Positions 35,907-46,507 of a stretch of DNA of 64,000 nt are shown one piece after another. The translations under genes and the position numbers were made by a program. The notes under the pieces are model-generated. The model was not told the origin of the DNA and made no database searches. It was given only the letters and a program-made list of their open reading frames with translations. Positions within the stretch are counted from its first letter, which is position 1. Every line of letters begins with the position of its first letter. Source of the stretch: Desulfosediminicola ganghwensis (GTDB lineage: Bacteria; Desulfobacterota; Desulfobulbia; Desulfobulbales; Desulfocapsaceae); assembly GCF_005116675.2 (NCBI RefSeq), contig NZ_CP050699.1, forward strand, positions 2,875,001 to 2,939,000, in the 5' to 3' direction.

Positions 35907-36332
35907 ATATAGTATCTCCAGATGAGAAATTTCTAAAAACAATATTCAGTTGCCCACTATATTGCCTTTTTAGGGCAGGGCAAAGGCGAAAAGTCGTCTG
36001 ATCGGCTAACTCTAAGCATTCACGATAAAAAATAAAGTATTTTCAATTCGCCGGACGAGATTGACCCGCTTGTTGAGCCTCAAACCTTGAAATTGGGCAG
36101 CCTGGACGCATTTTATTTGTAATTTGCTAATGGTCGGCTATTATCTGTTGGTCTATATTTACGCCTGCCGAAAAGTTGGATTGGTAGCATGTGCACTGAT
36201 CAACCCCGATATGAGTCATCAGCAGAGGCGCTTCATTAAAACCAGAGCCAAATTTTCTTGGCATTTTATTTCAAGGGAATGGTTTTCCCGCACAAAGCCA
36301 GATAATCATCAGAGAACTTCAAGAGAATAACC
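35907..36332. other. Divergent intergenic region between ahbD and hisD
   Basis: About 425 bp that should hold the promoters of the leftward ahbD-hemE unit and of the rightward hisD. A small hairpin GCCTTT...AAAGGC occurs near 35965-35987. No gene recognised; a short rightward frame ending just before hisD lacks a ribosome-binding site and family features. Confidence 0.55.
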
Positions 36333-37637
36333 ATGATTATAACACCTGTATCTACAACCAGCCCGGAAGGAAATGACATTATTTCCGATTTATTGCAACG
36401 TTTTCAGGACGCAGACAATTCCTGTCAGCACGTGGTTGAAGAGATTCTGCATAATGTGCGCACCAGAGGCGATGACGCAGTTGTCGAGTATGGACGAAAA
36501 TTTGATGCTCCGAACCTGTCTGTGGAGCAGCTGCAGGCATCTGCGGAAGAAATGCAGGCTGCTTATACTGCAGTCGGTGAAGAATTTTTGGAGACATTGT
36601 CCCTGGCAATAGAGCGTGTTCAGTCATTTCACGAGCGTGAGATGGAAGATTCCTGGATGCAGACACGGGAGGACGGGACCATCGTAGGCAGGCTGGTGCG
36701 GCCGGTTGACTCGGCAGGGCTCTATGTACCTGGCGGCCAGGGTGGTTCGACCCCACTGGTTTCTTCAGTTTTGATGAACGGTATACCGGCTGCAATAGCT
36801 GGTGTTCCTGAGCGGGTGATGATGACACCGCCGGATGCTGATGGTAAGATCAGCCCGCATCTGCTGGTGGCGGCCCAGGAAATCGGCATCACCCAGATTT
36901 TTAAGGCAGGTTCAGCCTGGGCGGTTGGCGCTCTCGCCTATGGTACCCGCACTATTCCGAAAGTTGATGTGATTGTCGGTCCGGGCAATCAGTTTGTTAC
37001 CGAGGCCAAAAGGCTTGTCTCTGGCATGGTCCGTATCGATATGATCGCAGGGCCGTCGGAAGTGTTGATTGTGGCGGACGAGACTGCCAAAGTGGAAAAT
37101 ATAGCTGCCGACATGCTTGCCCAGGCAGAACACGACACCCTGGCTTTAGCTGTGGTTGTAACCACCGACCGGGAATTGGCAGAGGCTATACCGGCGGAGC
37201 TTGAGCGTCAGCTCGGGGAGCTTTCCCGTGAAGAGATTGCCAGGAAATCTCTCGCCGATCGTGGTGTGATCCTGATTGCGGAAAACCTGGAGGAGGCGGT
37301 CAGCCTTGCCAACGATATCGCCATTGAGCATCTGGAAATGATGATTGCAGACCCTTGGTCGCAGGTTCCGTTTATTCGCCATGCAGGTGCGATCTTTCTT
37401 GGCAGCCACACTCCGGAAGCAGCGGGCGATTATCTCGCAGGCCCGAACCATGTGCTGCCCACCATGGGCACGGCGCGCTTTGCTTCAGCGCTTGGTGTTG
37501 AGACCTTTCTAAAGAAGAGTTCAATCATCAGTTATTCAGAGAGAGCCCTCAAGGCAGATAGTGAGCATATTCAGAGGCTGGCCAGATTGGAAGGTCTCAC
37601 CGCCCATGCCAACTCTGTTGCGGTGCGGGTAAAATAG
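36333..37637 (+). CDS. hisD: Histidinol dehydrogenase
   Basis: A zinc enzyme catalysing the last two oxidations of histidine synthesis (L-histidinol to L-histidine, NAD+). The 434-residue length is typical. Signatures are LVRPVDSAGLYVPGGQG (about 110-126), KVDVIVGPGNQFVTEAKRL (about 209-227), MIAGPSEVL, AQAEHDTLA (about 265-273, zinc-ligand region), the catalytic pair in AIEHLEMM (about 329-336), and the late zinc ligand in GPNHVLPT. The ribosome-binding site (AAGAGAA) is weak. It leads the run hisD-rsmG-leuB-prs, with gaps of 49, 120 and 23 bp. Confidence 0.96.
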   Translation: MIITPVSTTSPEGNDIISDLLQRFQDADNSCQHVVEEILHNVRTRGDDAVVEYGRKFDAPNLSVEQLQASAEEMQAAYTAVGEEFLETLSLAIERVQSFHEREMEDSWMQTREDGTIVGRLVRPVDSAGLYVPGGQGGSTPLVSSVLMNGIPAAIAGVPERVMMTPPDADGKISPHLLVAAQEIGITQIFKAGSAWAVGALAYGTRTIPKVDVIVGPGNQFVTEAKRLVSGMVRIDMIAGPSEVLIVADETAKVENIAADMLAQAEHDTLALAVVVTTDRELAEAIPAELERQLGELSREEIARKSLADRGVILIAENLEEAVSLANDIAIEHLEMMIADPWSQVPFIRHAGAIFLGSHTPEAAGDYLAGPNHVLPTMGTARFASALGVETFLKKSSIISYSERALKADSEHIQRLARLEGLTAHANSVAVRVK

Positions 37638-37686
37638 GCAACAGTGTTACACTGGGGTTGATCAAATATAAATTACGAGTAGTAGT

Positions 37687-38367
37687 GTGAGCGAGAGTAA
37701 AACCATCTTTACCCAAAAGCTTGAAAAGGGTCTGGCTATCCTGGAAATTTCCCTTTCCGGGGAGGCCGTGGAGCGCCTTTTTGTGTACTTCACAGAGTTA
37801 AGGAAATGGAGTCGCAAGGTGAACCTGATAGCCAAAGGGGCAACGTATGAAGAGATCGTCGAAAATCATTTTATCGACTCCCTGACCCTGTTGCCACTAC
37901 TTGAAGGTGGGGATGTTCATCTGTTGGATGTGGGTTCAGGTGCTGGTTTTCCCGGGCTTGTGTTGAAAGCCGCCAGGCCTGAAATGCGGCTTACACTGGT
38001 GGAGCCACGTCTGAAGCGCATATCTTTTCTCAAGCATGTGGCCCGTACCTTGAAACTTGAAGGTGTTGAGGCACTGGCCTGCAGGGTGGAAGATGAGCGG
38101 TTGCTGCCCTCTGATCAGGATTTCACCCATGTAACGAGCAGGGCAGTGAGTGAGGTAGGACCGTTTCTGGAGATGGTTTCGCGGTTTTCAAATCCCGGAT
38201 TGCAAGTGATCTGTATGAAGGGACCGAAGTGGCAGCAGGAGTTGGAGAGAGCGGAAACGATTGTGCGTGAAAATGGTTATGTGCAATCGAAGACCCTTTC
38301 CTGCCGACTGCCTTTTTCCGGTGCAGAGCGAAATATGCTGGTTTTCCTGACGAATACCCGCTTGTAG
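37687..38367 (+). CDS. rsmG: 16S rRNA (guanine527-N7)-methyltransferase
   Basis: A SAM-dependent methyltransferase for G527 of 16S rRNA (GidB); 226 residues, usual size. The SAM-binding motif is LLDVGSGAGFPGLVLKAARP (about residues 78-97), followed by LVEPRLKRISFLKHVAR and the substrate-site HVTSRAVSEVG (about 146-156). It starts at GTG close behind hisD. Here it lies apart from gidA/parAB, its usual neighbours in many bacteria. Confidence 0.94.
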   Translation: MSESKTIFTQKLEKGLAILEISLSGEAVERLFVYFTELRKWSRKVNLIAKGATYEEIVENHFIDSLTLLPLLEGGDVHLLDVGSGAGFPGLVLKAARPEMRLTLVEPRLKRISFLKHVARTLKLEGVEALACRVEDERLLPSDQDFTHVTSRAVSEVGPFLEMVSRFSNPGLQVICMKGPKWQQELERAETIVRENGYVQSKTLSCRLPFSGAERNMLVFLTNTRL

Positions 38368-38478
38368 CACTGGCAAGTTAAATTCAAATTTGGTAATAAA
38401 CGACCTTGGCAACTGCTTGAATAACTGGGCTTTCGGAGATTGTGCAATACATTCAAGTTGTGCAGGTTGAACAAGTAA

Positions 38479-39561
<1,083 letters not shown>

Positions 39562-39584
39562 GCTTTGGAGGGAGGTGTGAACAT

Positions 39585-40517
39585 ATGGCTCTGAAATCAA
39601 GTCTGGTAGTTGTCGCCAACGAGGCGTCAACAGTCCTGGGCCGAAAAGTCGCCGATATTCTCGGGGTGGAGTTTTCTGAGATGGTTCGGAAGACCTTCGC
39701 CGATGGAGAGTGCTATCACGCCTTCCCCAGTTCAATTGCGGGCAAGAACCTCATTATAGTGGGTGCGACCCACAGTGAAGCCGCGTATCAGGAACTGCTT
39801 GACCTCATCCAGGGGGGCAGATACTGGAATGCGGCTTCCATTAATGTGGTCATTCCCTATCTGGGCTATTCCACCATGGAGCGGGCCAGACCATTTTCCT
39901 TTGAAATCCCCAAAGGCATTACCCGTGCCCGCCAGATCTTTCAGGCAAGACCTGACTTTGTCGCTTTTGTCGACCTCCACTCTGAGGCGGTTCTCCATGC
40001 ACATGCAGGGGCGATTCGCACCCATCATATCTGGACCGACAGCCTGGTTGTTGAAAAGATCAGGCAATCCGATCTTACAGATTATGTACTTGTCTCACCT
40101 GATTACGGTTTTTCAAAGCGGGTCGCCAGATTGGCAAGCCTGCTCGATTGCCCACATACAGCCGCAGACAAAGATCGCTACGATACCGACAAAACCATAG
40201 TCAGCCAGGTATCGAGTGTTGTAAAAAACAGGACAGCCATCGTCTGCGATGATATGATTCGCACCGGTGGATCGATTGTACAGACAGCCTTAAGGTGTCT
40301 TGACGCCGGGGCGCGAGACGTTGTTGTCATGGCAACTCACCTGGTGCTTGCTGGCCAGGCAGAAGAGAAACTTGCAGCGAGCCCCATCCAGCGAATTATC
40401 GGTTCGGACAGTTACCCCGGCCGTACCAGCAACACCTTGCTGGATGTGTATTCAGTTGCCCCTTTGCTTGCAGATGTTATGCGAAAATATTTGCATTTAG
40501 ATAACGATTTGAAGTAG
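39585..40517 (+). CDS. Divergent ribose-phosphate pyrophosphokinase (class II-like PRPP synthase)
   Basis: A 310-residue protein with the PRPP-synthase fold: N-terminal KTFADGECYHAFPSS (F-DGE motif), VVIPYLGYSTMERARPFS (about 86-103), FVDLHSEAVLHAHAG (about 126-140) and the PRPP loop IVCDDMIRTGGSIVQTA (about 222-238). Canonical bacterial Prs has YARQDRK where this has YSTMERA, and a KRR catalytic loop where this has DKDRYDT. The TMER pattern recalls plant class II, phosphate-independent enzymes. It may make PRPP (needed by the his pathway) with altered control, or have another role. It lies 23 bp behind leuB with GGAGGGAGG before the ATG. Confidence 0.82.
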   Translation: MALKSSLVVVANEASTVLGRKVADILGVEFSEMVRKTFADGECYHAFPSSIAGKNLIIVGATHSEAAYQELLDLIQGGRYWNAASINVVIPYLGYSTMERARPFSFEIPKGITRARQIFQARPDFVAFVDLHSEAVLHAHAGAIRTHHIWTDSLVVEKIRQSDLTDYVLVSPDYGFSKRVARLASLLDCPHTAADKDRYDTDKTIVSQVSSVVKNRTAIVCDDMIRTGGSIVQTALRCLDAGARDVVVMATHLVLAGQAEEKLAASPIQRIIGSDSYPGRTSNTLLDVYSVAPLLADVMRKYLHLDNDLK

Positions 40518-40624
40518 CCATACCAGTGTTCGCGCAGCACAGTGCGTTTGTGACCGCCTGCTTTTTTAAAGAAATGGTGATTACAACGAAGTGGAAGGTA
40601 AAGCAGTAGGCGGGTCTGACGAAA

Positions 40625-43258
40625 ATGAAGAAGCAACTTATAGCAGAACATCTCCATCATTCTCTTATCTTTTCAGAGGTAGGTCGCTCCGATCTCGAAG
40701 CTTATGCGGATTGCTGCAGGGTTCAGATCGTGCAGGAGGGCGAGTATGTCTATCGCCAGGGGGATAGCAGTGAGTTGTTTTACGTGGTTGCCCAGGGCGA
40801 AGTTGAGCTGGTATTAGAACGTGAGGACGGAGACAGTCGGGTTGTAGGCCGTGTTGCACAGGGCGGCCATTTCGGTGAGACCAGTATGATTACCGGAAAG
40901 CCCCGATCCCTGAGCGTCAAAGCGCTTTTTGATCTGGTATTGATCTGTTTTGAGCGGAGGATTTTTCGTTCCGTGCTGCTGGTGAACCCGCTGGTGCACA
41001 AGAAATTTGATGAAGCCCTTGCCGAGAGACTGCGTGTGGCCTATCTGGATCAGGCCGATACAGCCAGCCACAATGATCCCCATGCAAAATCCAGCGCCGA
41101 TGATGTAATCCTGTTCAGGGAAAGAAATCTTTCGCAGATCAAGTTGCGCAGACTTGAAAAGAAAAAACAGTCGATTATCTACCACTCGAAGAGCGCCCGT
41201 CAGGCTCAGACTGTTATCAGTGCTTTTGCGGCCAATAACGAGCCGTACATCCTTACTGGAGAGTCCGGTACCGGAAAGAAAATCATTGCCCGCCAGATTC
41301 ATGCCGAGAGCAGTCGTTTTGAAGGCCCATATGTAGAGATAGACCTGCGGGAGCATGACCCGGTTTTGCTGGAGAAGAAGCTGTTCGGTACGAAGCAGGT
41401 AAACTCGCCGTTTGGCATGGCTCAGCAGTCTGGAATATTTGAACGTGGTTATGGTGGCACCATCGCCTTTCACGAAATTCGCCTGATGCCGCAGGATATC
41501 CAGGAGAAGGTGGTGGAGGCCATGGAGAGAAACACCTTCTCCCATGTTGATTCCGACGAGCCTATCGCCATGCAGTCGAGAGTTGTGTTCACTTCGACCC
41601 AGGATCTTGATCATCTTGAAAATACCGGCAAGATCATCCCGGAGTTGCTGCAGATATTCCAGCGTCAGCACTTCAGTGTGCCTGCATTACGGGAGCATAA
41701 ACGTGATCTGCCGCGACTGATTGAGCATTATCTCGGTCGGTACAGCAAAGAGTATGGGAAAAGTATCCTGAAGGTGTCCCCGGAAACTCTGGGTAATCTG
41801 ATGAACTATGACTGGCCTGGCAATCTCACCGAACTTTCCAGTGTGATAAGAAGGGCTGTGATGTTGGCCAAGGAAGAGGAACTGCTCTCGGATAATATCC
41901 TCCTGGGATTACCCAAGACTGAGGGGAAGTGGGAATTCAACCTGCTGCGGATTCCGTTTTTCAGGGCGTTTCTGACCTCCAAAAAATTCCCTACCTTGCC
42001 GCAGGGAGTGGTTGGTGTGGTAATTGCTGCCACCGTGCTGGCGCTTTTTCTCGGTTCCACTGAACCTGAAAAGAATGTCGGCCTCATCATGAGTTGGGCG
42101 ATCGGCTGGCCTCTGCTTTTCTTCTCTTTCTTTTTCCTGGCCAGAACATGGTGCAGTGTCTGTACTCTTGCTATGCCGGGTAAGCAACTGCAAAGCCTGA
42201 TAAAACCCAAAAAGAATACGCCCTATTTCATCAAAAATTATTCGGGCTGGATCATGGCGGTGCTCTGCATTCTGGTGCTTTGGGTTGAGATTGTCTGGAA
42301 CGCGTATCGCAACCCTGTCCTGACCGGTTGGATTATTCTGGCTGTAACCATTGGTTCCTGCGTCTGCAGTGTGCTCTTTTCACGCAGAACCTGGTGTCGT
42401 TATCTCTGCCCGCTGGGAGCGATTAACGCCATCTTTGCCATGCCGTCTATTCTGGAGCTTCGCTCCAACAGGCATGTCTGCCTTAACCGCTGTACAGAGC
42501 ACAATTGCTTTGGTGGCGGGGAGGTTCAAGGTGGTTGCCCTATGTTCAGGCATCCATACCTTGTTGATAATAACAGGGACTGTATATTCTGTGGCGACTG
42601 TGTGAAAAACTGCCGTAACAGTTCCATTCATCTGAATCTCCGACTGGCACCGCAGGAGCTTTGGTCACTGCAGACTCCGAGAAGGGCTGATTCGTTTCTG
42701 ATCGTTGCGCTCGGGGCAATTTTTTTCCCTTTCGCTCTGCATAGCGAGTTCTCAACGCTGGTCCTGTGGTTGAACGGAATGCTGGCAAACTATAACATCT
42801 GGCTGCCCAATGCACTAACCGGTTCCGTTATATTCTTCCTGGGAATTCTGATATTTCAGATTGGCTATTACCTGATGGTACAGGTCCAGTCATGGAAGGG
42901 CGGAATGGATAGGGAGTTTCTCCTGCCAATGCTTGGTTATGGCTTTATTCCGCTCATTCTGGGTGGATATATGGCGGTGCATTTCGAGGTTTTTGTCAGT
43001 GAGGCAGGAAGTATATTACCGGCGATAAAGCATGCATTTGGTCAGGAGGCGGTATTTGACCACTCCAGACTGCTCAGCCCTGACAGTACCTTTGTATTGC
43101 AGATATTTACTGTGGTTGGCGGATTGCTGGCATCGATGTATGCCACTTACCGTATAATCGCCAGAGGAGTGAACGATGTAATTGTGGATTCAGCTGTTCT
43201 GGCGATTCCCTTTAGCTTCCTGATTACTCTGGCCGTTTTGTTTGTGGTGATGATCTGA
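40625..43258 (+). CDS. Fusion of cyclic-nucleotide domain, degenerate sigma54-type AAA+ and membrane polyferredoxin
   Basis: An 877-residue three-part protein. Residues about 11-125 form a cNMP-binding domain (GEYVYRQGDSSELFYVVAQG, GGHFGETSMI). Residues about 183-430 are a sigma54-activator-like AAA+ domain with intact Walker A (GESGTGKK, 212-219), but the GAFTGA loop is replaced by NSPFGMA (about 260) and Walker B reads GGTIAFHEI in place of GGTLFLDEI. Residues 459-877 hold about nine membrane helices and NosR/NapH-like iron-sulfur cysteines: C510/C513, WCRYLCP (591-596), C619/C623/C628/C638, and CIFCGDCVKNC (653-663). There is no DNA-binding helix. It looks like a nucleotide-gated membrane electron-transfer protein. 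Start context is weak; its upstream gene is the PRPP synthase. Confidence 0.88.
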   Translation: MKKQLIAEHLHHSLIFSEVGRSDLEAYADCCRVQIVQEGEYVYRQGDSSELFYVVAQGEVELVLEREDGDSRVVGRVAQGGHFGETSMITGKPRSLSVKALFDLVLICFERRIFRSVLLVNPLVHKKFDEALAERLRVAYLDQADTASHNDPHAKSSADDVILFRERNLSQIKLRRLEKKKQSIIYHSKSARQAQTVISAFAANNEPYILTGESGTGKKIIARQIHAESSRFEGPYVEIDLREHDPVLLEKKLFGTKQVNSPFGMAQQSGIFERGYGGTIAFHEIRLMPQDIQEKVVEAMERNTFSHVDSDEPIAMQSRVVFTSTQDLDHLENTGKIIPELLQIFQRQHFSVPALREHKRDLPRLIEHYLGRYSKEYGKSILKVSPETLGNLMNYDWPGNLTELSSVIRRAVMLAKEEELLSDNILLGLPKTEGKWEFNLLRIPFFRAFLTSKKFPTLPQGVVGVVIAATVLALFLGSTEPEKNVGLIMSWAIGWPLLFFSFFFLARTWCSVCTLAMPGKQLQSLIKPKKNTPYFIKNYSGWIMAVLCILVLWVEIVWNAYRNPVLTGWIILAVTIGSCVCSVLFSRRTWCRYLCPLGAINAIFAMPSILELRSNRHVCLNRCTEHNCFGGGEVQGGCPMFRHPYLVDNNRDCIFCGDCVKNCRNSSIHLNLRLAPQELWSLQTPRRADSFLIVALGAIFFPFALHSEFSTLVLWLNGMLANYNIWLPNALTGSVIFFLGILIFQIGYYLMVQVQSWKGGMDREFLLPMLGYGFIPLILGGYMAVHFEVFVSEAGSILPAIKHAFGQEAVFDHSRLLSPDSTFVLQIFTVVGGLLASMYATYRIIARGVNDVIVDSAVLAIPFSFLITLAVLFVVMI

Positions 43259-43265
43259 TAATGGA

Positions 43266-44168
43266 TCAGGCTTTATCCAGATAATTGTTGATTGCCTCGG
43301 TGGCCCGCATTTCTTTGAGCCAGTTTTGTTCAAGCCCGTCAAGTCCCTGGTATGCTCCAAGAATCATACCGACTATCATGCCCCGGGCTGCTGAGTCTCC
43401 CCCCGCCATGACGTTTTGTACCAGAGCTTCCTGCAAGTTGTCCTGGTAGGCGCAGATGAGGTGAACAGCTCCGGGCAGGGCTGCGCTGGTACTGCACATC
43501 TGGCCGAAACGGGTAATAACTTCGCGACTGTCATCGGCTACGGTTTCCAGACTGCTCCGTACCCGCATATCGAGATCGATATCTGCAAGACCATCATCAA
43601 CCAGGGTCTCAATTGCCTGTTGCGGAGCAATTCCACCGAGCACTTTCAGTGAAGCGTGGACTATAAAATCAGTCGTTGCCGCAATTCCGGCTCCCTTGTG
43701 GGTGAGACGGGTCTGTTGTCGGGCGAATTTCATAAGCAGTTCCGGATCATGTTTGTACCAATGAATCAGGGGAGCTATGCGTGCCGGTCCGCCGAGATCG
43801 CTTGAGTTTGAGCCGCAATCTTCGGCTGAAGCACCACACTCCAACGCTTCAAGCGTTTTCCTGGTTGCACTGTCCCGATAACCTGAATAGCTGTTGCTGA
43901 ATTGCTGCCACGCATTGGCAAAAGTATGGAGGTCAAAGCCACCGTTTTCGGCGAGATGACGAAGAAGTAGCAGGGCTTGGTCACCATAGTGAGTGAAGTC
44001 ACCTTTTTCTTTGGAGGAATGGAACGAATTCGGGACTGGTGGTCGGAGTTGATCGACTATACCGAGCTCGGTCTCTATTTTGCTGGTGTCATAAATCCAG
44101 TGAGCGCCGAGAGCGAGTGAATCGGCGGCAAAGGAAGCGAGAACCATGGCCTTACTATTCGTTTTCAT
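43266..44168 (-). CDS. ADP-ribosylglycohydrolase family protein
   Basis: A 300-residue protein of the DraG/ARH family, which removes ADP-ribose from proteins or small molecules with two Mg2+ ions. Visible are ASFAADSLALGAHWIYD (about residues 11-27; the family's first helix), GDFTHYGDQALLLLRHL (metal-site region, about 56-72), and the late metal motif MAGGDSAARGMIVGMILGA (about 255-273), where the usual GDT is GDS. No partner ADP-ribosyltransferase is adjacent, so it is not an obvious nitrogenase-control DraG. It converges on the fusion gene with 7 bp between stops. Confidence 0.88.
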   Translation of the reverse strand: MKTNSKAMVLASFAADSLALGAHWIYDTSKIETELGIVDQLRPPVPNSFHSSKEKGDFTHYGDQALLLLRHLAENGGFDLHTFANAWQQFSNSYSGYRDSATRKTLEALECGASAEDCGSNSSDLGGPARIAPLIHWYKHDPELLMKFARQQTRLTHKGAGIAATTDFIVHASLKVLGGIAPQQAIETLVDDGLADIDLDMRVRSSLETVADDSREVITRFGQMCSTSAALPGAVHLICAYQDNLQEALVQNVMAGGDSAARGMIVGMILGAYQGLDGLEQNWLKEMRATEAINNYLDKA

Positions 44169-44448
44169 TTATGATCTCCGCAAGGGTATAATTTTCTACA
44201 ATAAATATTAATGCTGCCATCTAGTCAAACAGGATAGTTCCCAACCTGTTTGGTGTCAAAAAAAGCGGGTCTATTTCAGAAAAAGAAAGTTGTAAATGTT
44301 TTTGAATATTGGATAAATATACTTATATTCAATGTTGTCGTTACAATAAAAACTCGTATGCGATAGCTTTCGAATACAAAACAACCTTCATGGATGGTTG
44401 CTGCTATCCCTGATAATCTGTCAATAACGGAGTGGAGTGGAGCAAGAT

Positions 44449-46491
44449 ATGGGAAAAATAGTCAAGTACTTTGCATTTATATCGGGTGGCTTGGCCCTGG
44501 TGCTGGTGGCGGCGATATTAATCGTACCAAGCCTGGTTGATGTGCAGAAATACAAACCGGTCATCGAAGAAAAATTAGCTGATGCAACTGGCAGAAAGGT
44601 GAGCCTTGGCGGTGATATCAAGCTCTCACTTTTTCCATGGGTAGGCGTTTCGCTGGCGGATTTTCAGATAGCGAACCCTGAAGGTTTTGCTGAAGCTACT
44701 TTTTTGCAGGTAAATGCCTTTCAAGCCCACGTAAAGGTGATGCCACTTCTTTCCAGGGAAATCTACGTAGATAAAATTGTGCTTGATGGACCGCAGGTCT
44801 ATCTTGAAAAACGTAAAGATGGCAAAGTAAACTGGCAAGGATTCGGTTCACCTGAGACTGCAGCTTCAAAACCTTCTGCAGCTGTAAAAGACCCAAAGGA
44901 GAGTCCTGCGGAAGAGTCTTCCGGTTTTGCAGTAAAGTCTATAGAAGTTGGTGAGTTTGCCCTCAAGGACGGTAAAATCGTTTATGCGGATGCGCAGCAG
45001 GGAACCAGCACTACTGTTTCTGATATTTCCCTGTTGTTAAAAGATGTGAGTCTGACCAGACCGCTTGGAGTCGATTTCAGTGCAACTTTTGAAGGCAAGC
45101 CAATAGGGTTGCAGGGTCAGATCGGGCCGCTTGCTTCAGCCGGCGGTGCAGTTGGTAAAGGGATCATCCCGGTGGATCTTTCTGTAAACATCGCTGATCA
45201 ATTGCAGGCTACCCTTATTGGCCAACTTGAGGATGTCGTTGGCGATATGCGATATAGCTTCGGTCTGAACACCGAATCTTTTTCATTGCGGGATCTGGCC
45301 AAGGCGCTCGGGGTTGAAAATTTTCCGGTGCAGACCACAGATCCCAAGGTGCTCAATACGCTGGAGCTTGCTTTAAAGGCAACTGGTACAGCAAGCAGTG
45401 CAGCTATCCAGGGCGGGAGTTTCACTCTTGATGACTCGAAACTCACTTTTGAGGCGAATGTTGCCTCGTTCTCCCCACTGAACCTTTCAGCTTCTGCGGC
45501 TCTTGATACGATAGATCTGGACAGGTATTTACCGCCACCTGCCGAAACGGAGACCGCTTCCGCAAATGGTGGAGGTTCTGCAGCGCCAGCCACTGCCCAA
45601 AAGAAAACTGATTATTCTGGTCTTCGCGCTATTACGCTGGACACCAAATTCTCTGCAGGAACAGTGAAGATCAAAGGTGGTACAGTTGAGAATGTTGTTG
45701 TCCAGTTGAAAGGGAAGAGGGGGGTATTCACCGTTGAACCTATGAGCGTAGACCTGTATAACGGTGCGTTGTCGGGTTCAACCGAGGTTGATGTAAGAAA
45801 GGATGCACCGCTAACGAAGGTAGCTGTCAATACCACTGGTGTGCAGGTCGGGCCTCTCTTACATGATTTCGCAGGTAAAGATGTACTGGAGGGGGCGCTT
45901 GCATCGCAGCTTACTCTTTCCTTCAGGGGAGACACACCGGAGGCAATCAAGAAGAGTCTGGATGGCAAAGGTCTCCTGACTTTCACCGATGGTGCCATCG
46001 TCGGTGTAGATCTTGCCGGAATGGTACGAAACGTTCAGGCGAGTTTTGGCCTTGCTGAGAAACCTACAGAAAAGCCGAAGACCGATTTTGCTGAATTGCA
46101 GGCTCCCTTCACCATTACAGATGGTCTGGTCGATACTCCCGGCACTACTCTCACCTCCCCACTTATCAGGGTTGCCGCGGCAGGGTCTGCTCACCTGGTG
46201 AGTGAAAAGCTCAACATGAAAGTGCATCCGAAATTCGTTGCCAGCCTCAAAGGTCAGGGAGACACTTCAGAGCGGAGCGGTGTTATGGTGCCGATTTTAA
46301 TTGGCGGAACATTTAATCAACCCACTTTCGCCCCGGATCTCGCTGGATTGTTGCAAGGTGGCCTGCCTGATGTCAACGCATTGCAGGAAGCACTGCAGCA
46401 GGAACTGAAACCCAAAAAAGAAAATTCGGGTGAAGAGACAGACGCAATAGAGCAGGGGATCAAGAACCTGATTCCCCAGTTCAAATTCTAA
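44449..46491 (+). CDS. AsmA-family protein
   Basis: A 680-residue envelope protein with one N-terminal membrane anchor (YFAFISGGLALVLVAAILIVPSLV, about 7-30) and a large periplasmic part. The N-terminal AsmA domain has DVQKYKPVIEEKLADATGRKV and LFPWVGVSLADFQIANPEGF; an AsmA-like C-terminal domain lies at about 390-620 (GTVKIKGGTVENVV..., LEGALASQLTLSFRG). AsmA-like proteins form long grooved bridges moving phospholipids towards the outer membrane, as does TamB, also encoded in this window. A low-complexity Ala/Pro/Glu linker occurs near 140-155. GGAG precedes the chosen ATG; a GTG four codons upstream is possible. Confidence 0.9.
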   Translation: MGKIVKYFAFISGGLALVLVAAILIVPSLVDVQKYKPVIEEKLADATGRKVSLGGDIKLSLFPWVGVSLADFQIANPEGFAEATFLQVNAFQAHVKVMPLLSREIYVDKIVLDGPQVYLEKRKDGKVNWQGFGSPETAASKPSAAVKDPKESPAEESSGFAVKSIEVGEFALKDGKIVYADAQQGTSTTVSDISLLLKDVSLTRPLGVDFSATFEGKPIGLQGQIGPLASAGGAVGKGIIPVDLSVNIADQLQATLIGQLEDVVGDMRYSFGLNTESFSLRDLAKALGVENFPVQTTDPKVLNTLELALKATGTASSAAIQGGSFTLDDSKLTFEANVASFSPLNLSASAALDTIDLDRYLPPPAETETASANGGGSAAPATAQKKTDYSGLRAITLDTKFSAGTVKIKGGTVENVVVQLKGKRGVFTVEPMSVDLYNGALSGSTEVDVRKDAPLTKVAVNTTGVQVGPLLHDFAGKDVLEGALASQLTLSFRGDTPEAIKKSLDGKGLLTFTDGAIVGVDLAGMVRNVQASFGLAEKPTEKPKTDFAELQAPFTITDGLVDTPGTTLTSPLIRVAAAGSAHLVSEKLNMKVHPKFVASLKGQGDTSERSGVMVPILIGGTFNQPTFAPDLAGLLQGGLPDVNALQEALQQELKPKKENSGEETDAIEQGIKNLIPQFKF

Positions 46492-46507
46492 GATGCCAGA
46501 ATAGTGA

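Noticed and set aside
36124-36330. Short rightward frame just before hisD
   Set aside because: No ribosome-binding site or family match; the region more likely holds the hisD promoter.
40814-41671. Leftward open frame of 285 codons opposite the fusion gene
   Set aside because: Shadow of the AAA+ region; composition is not protein-like.
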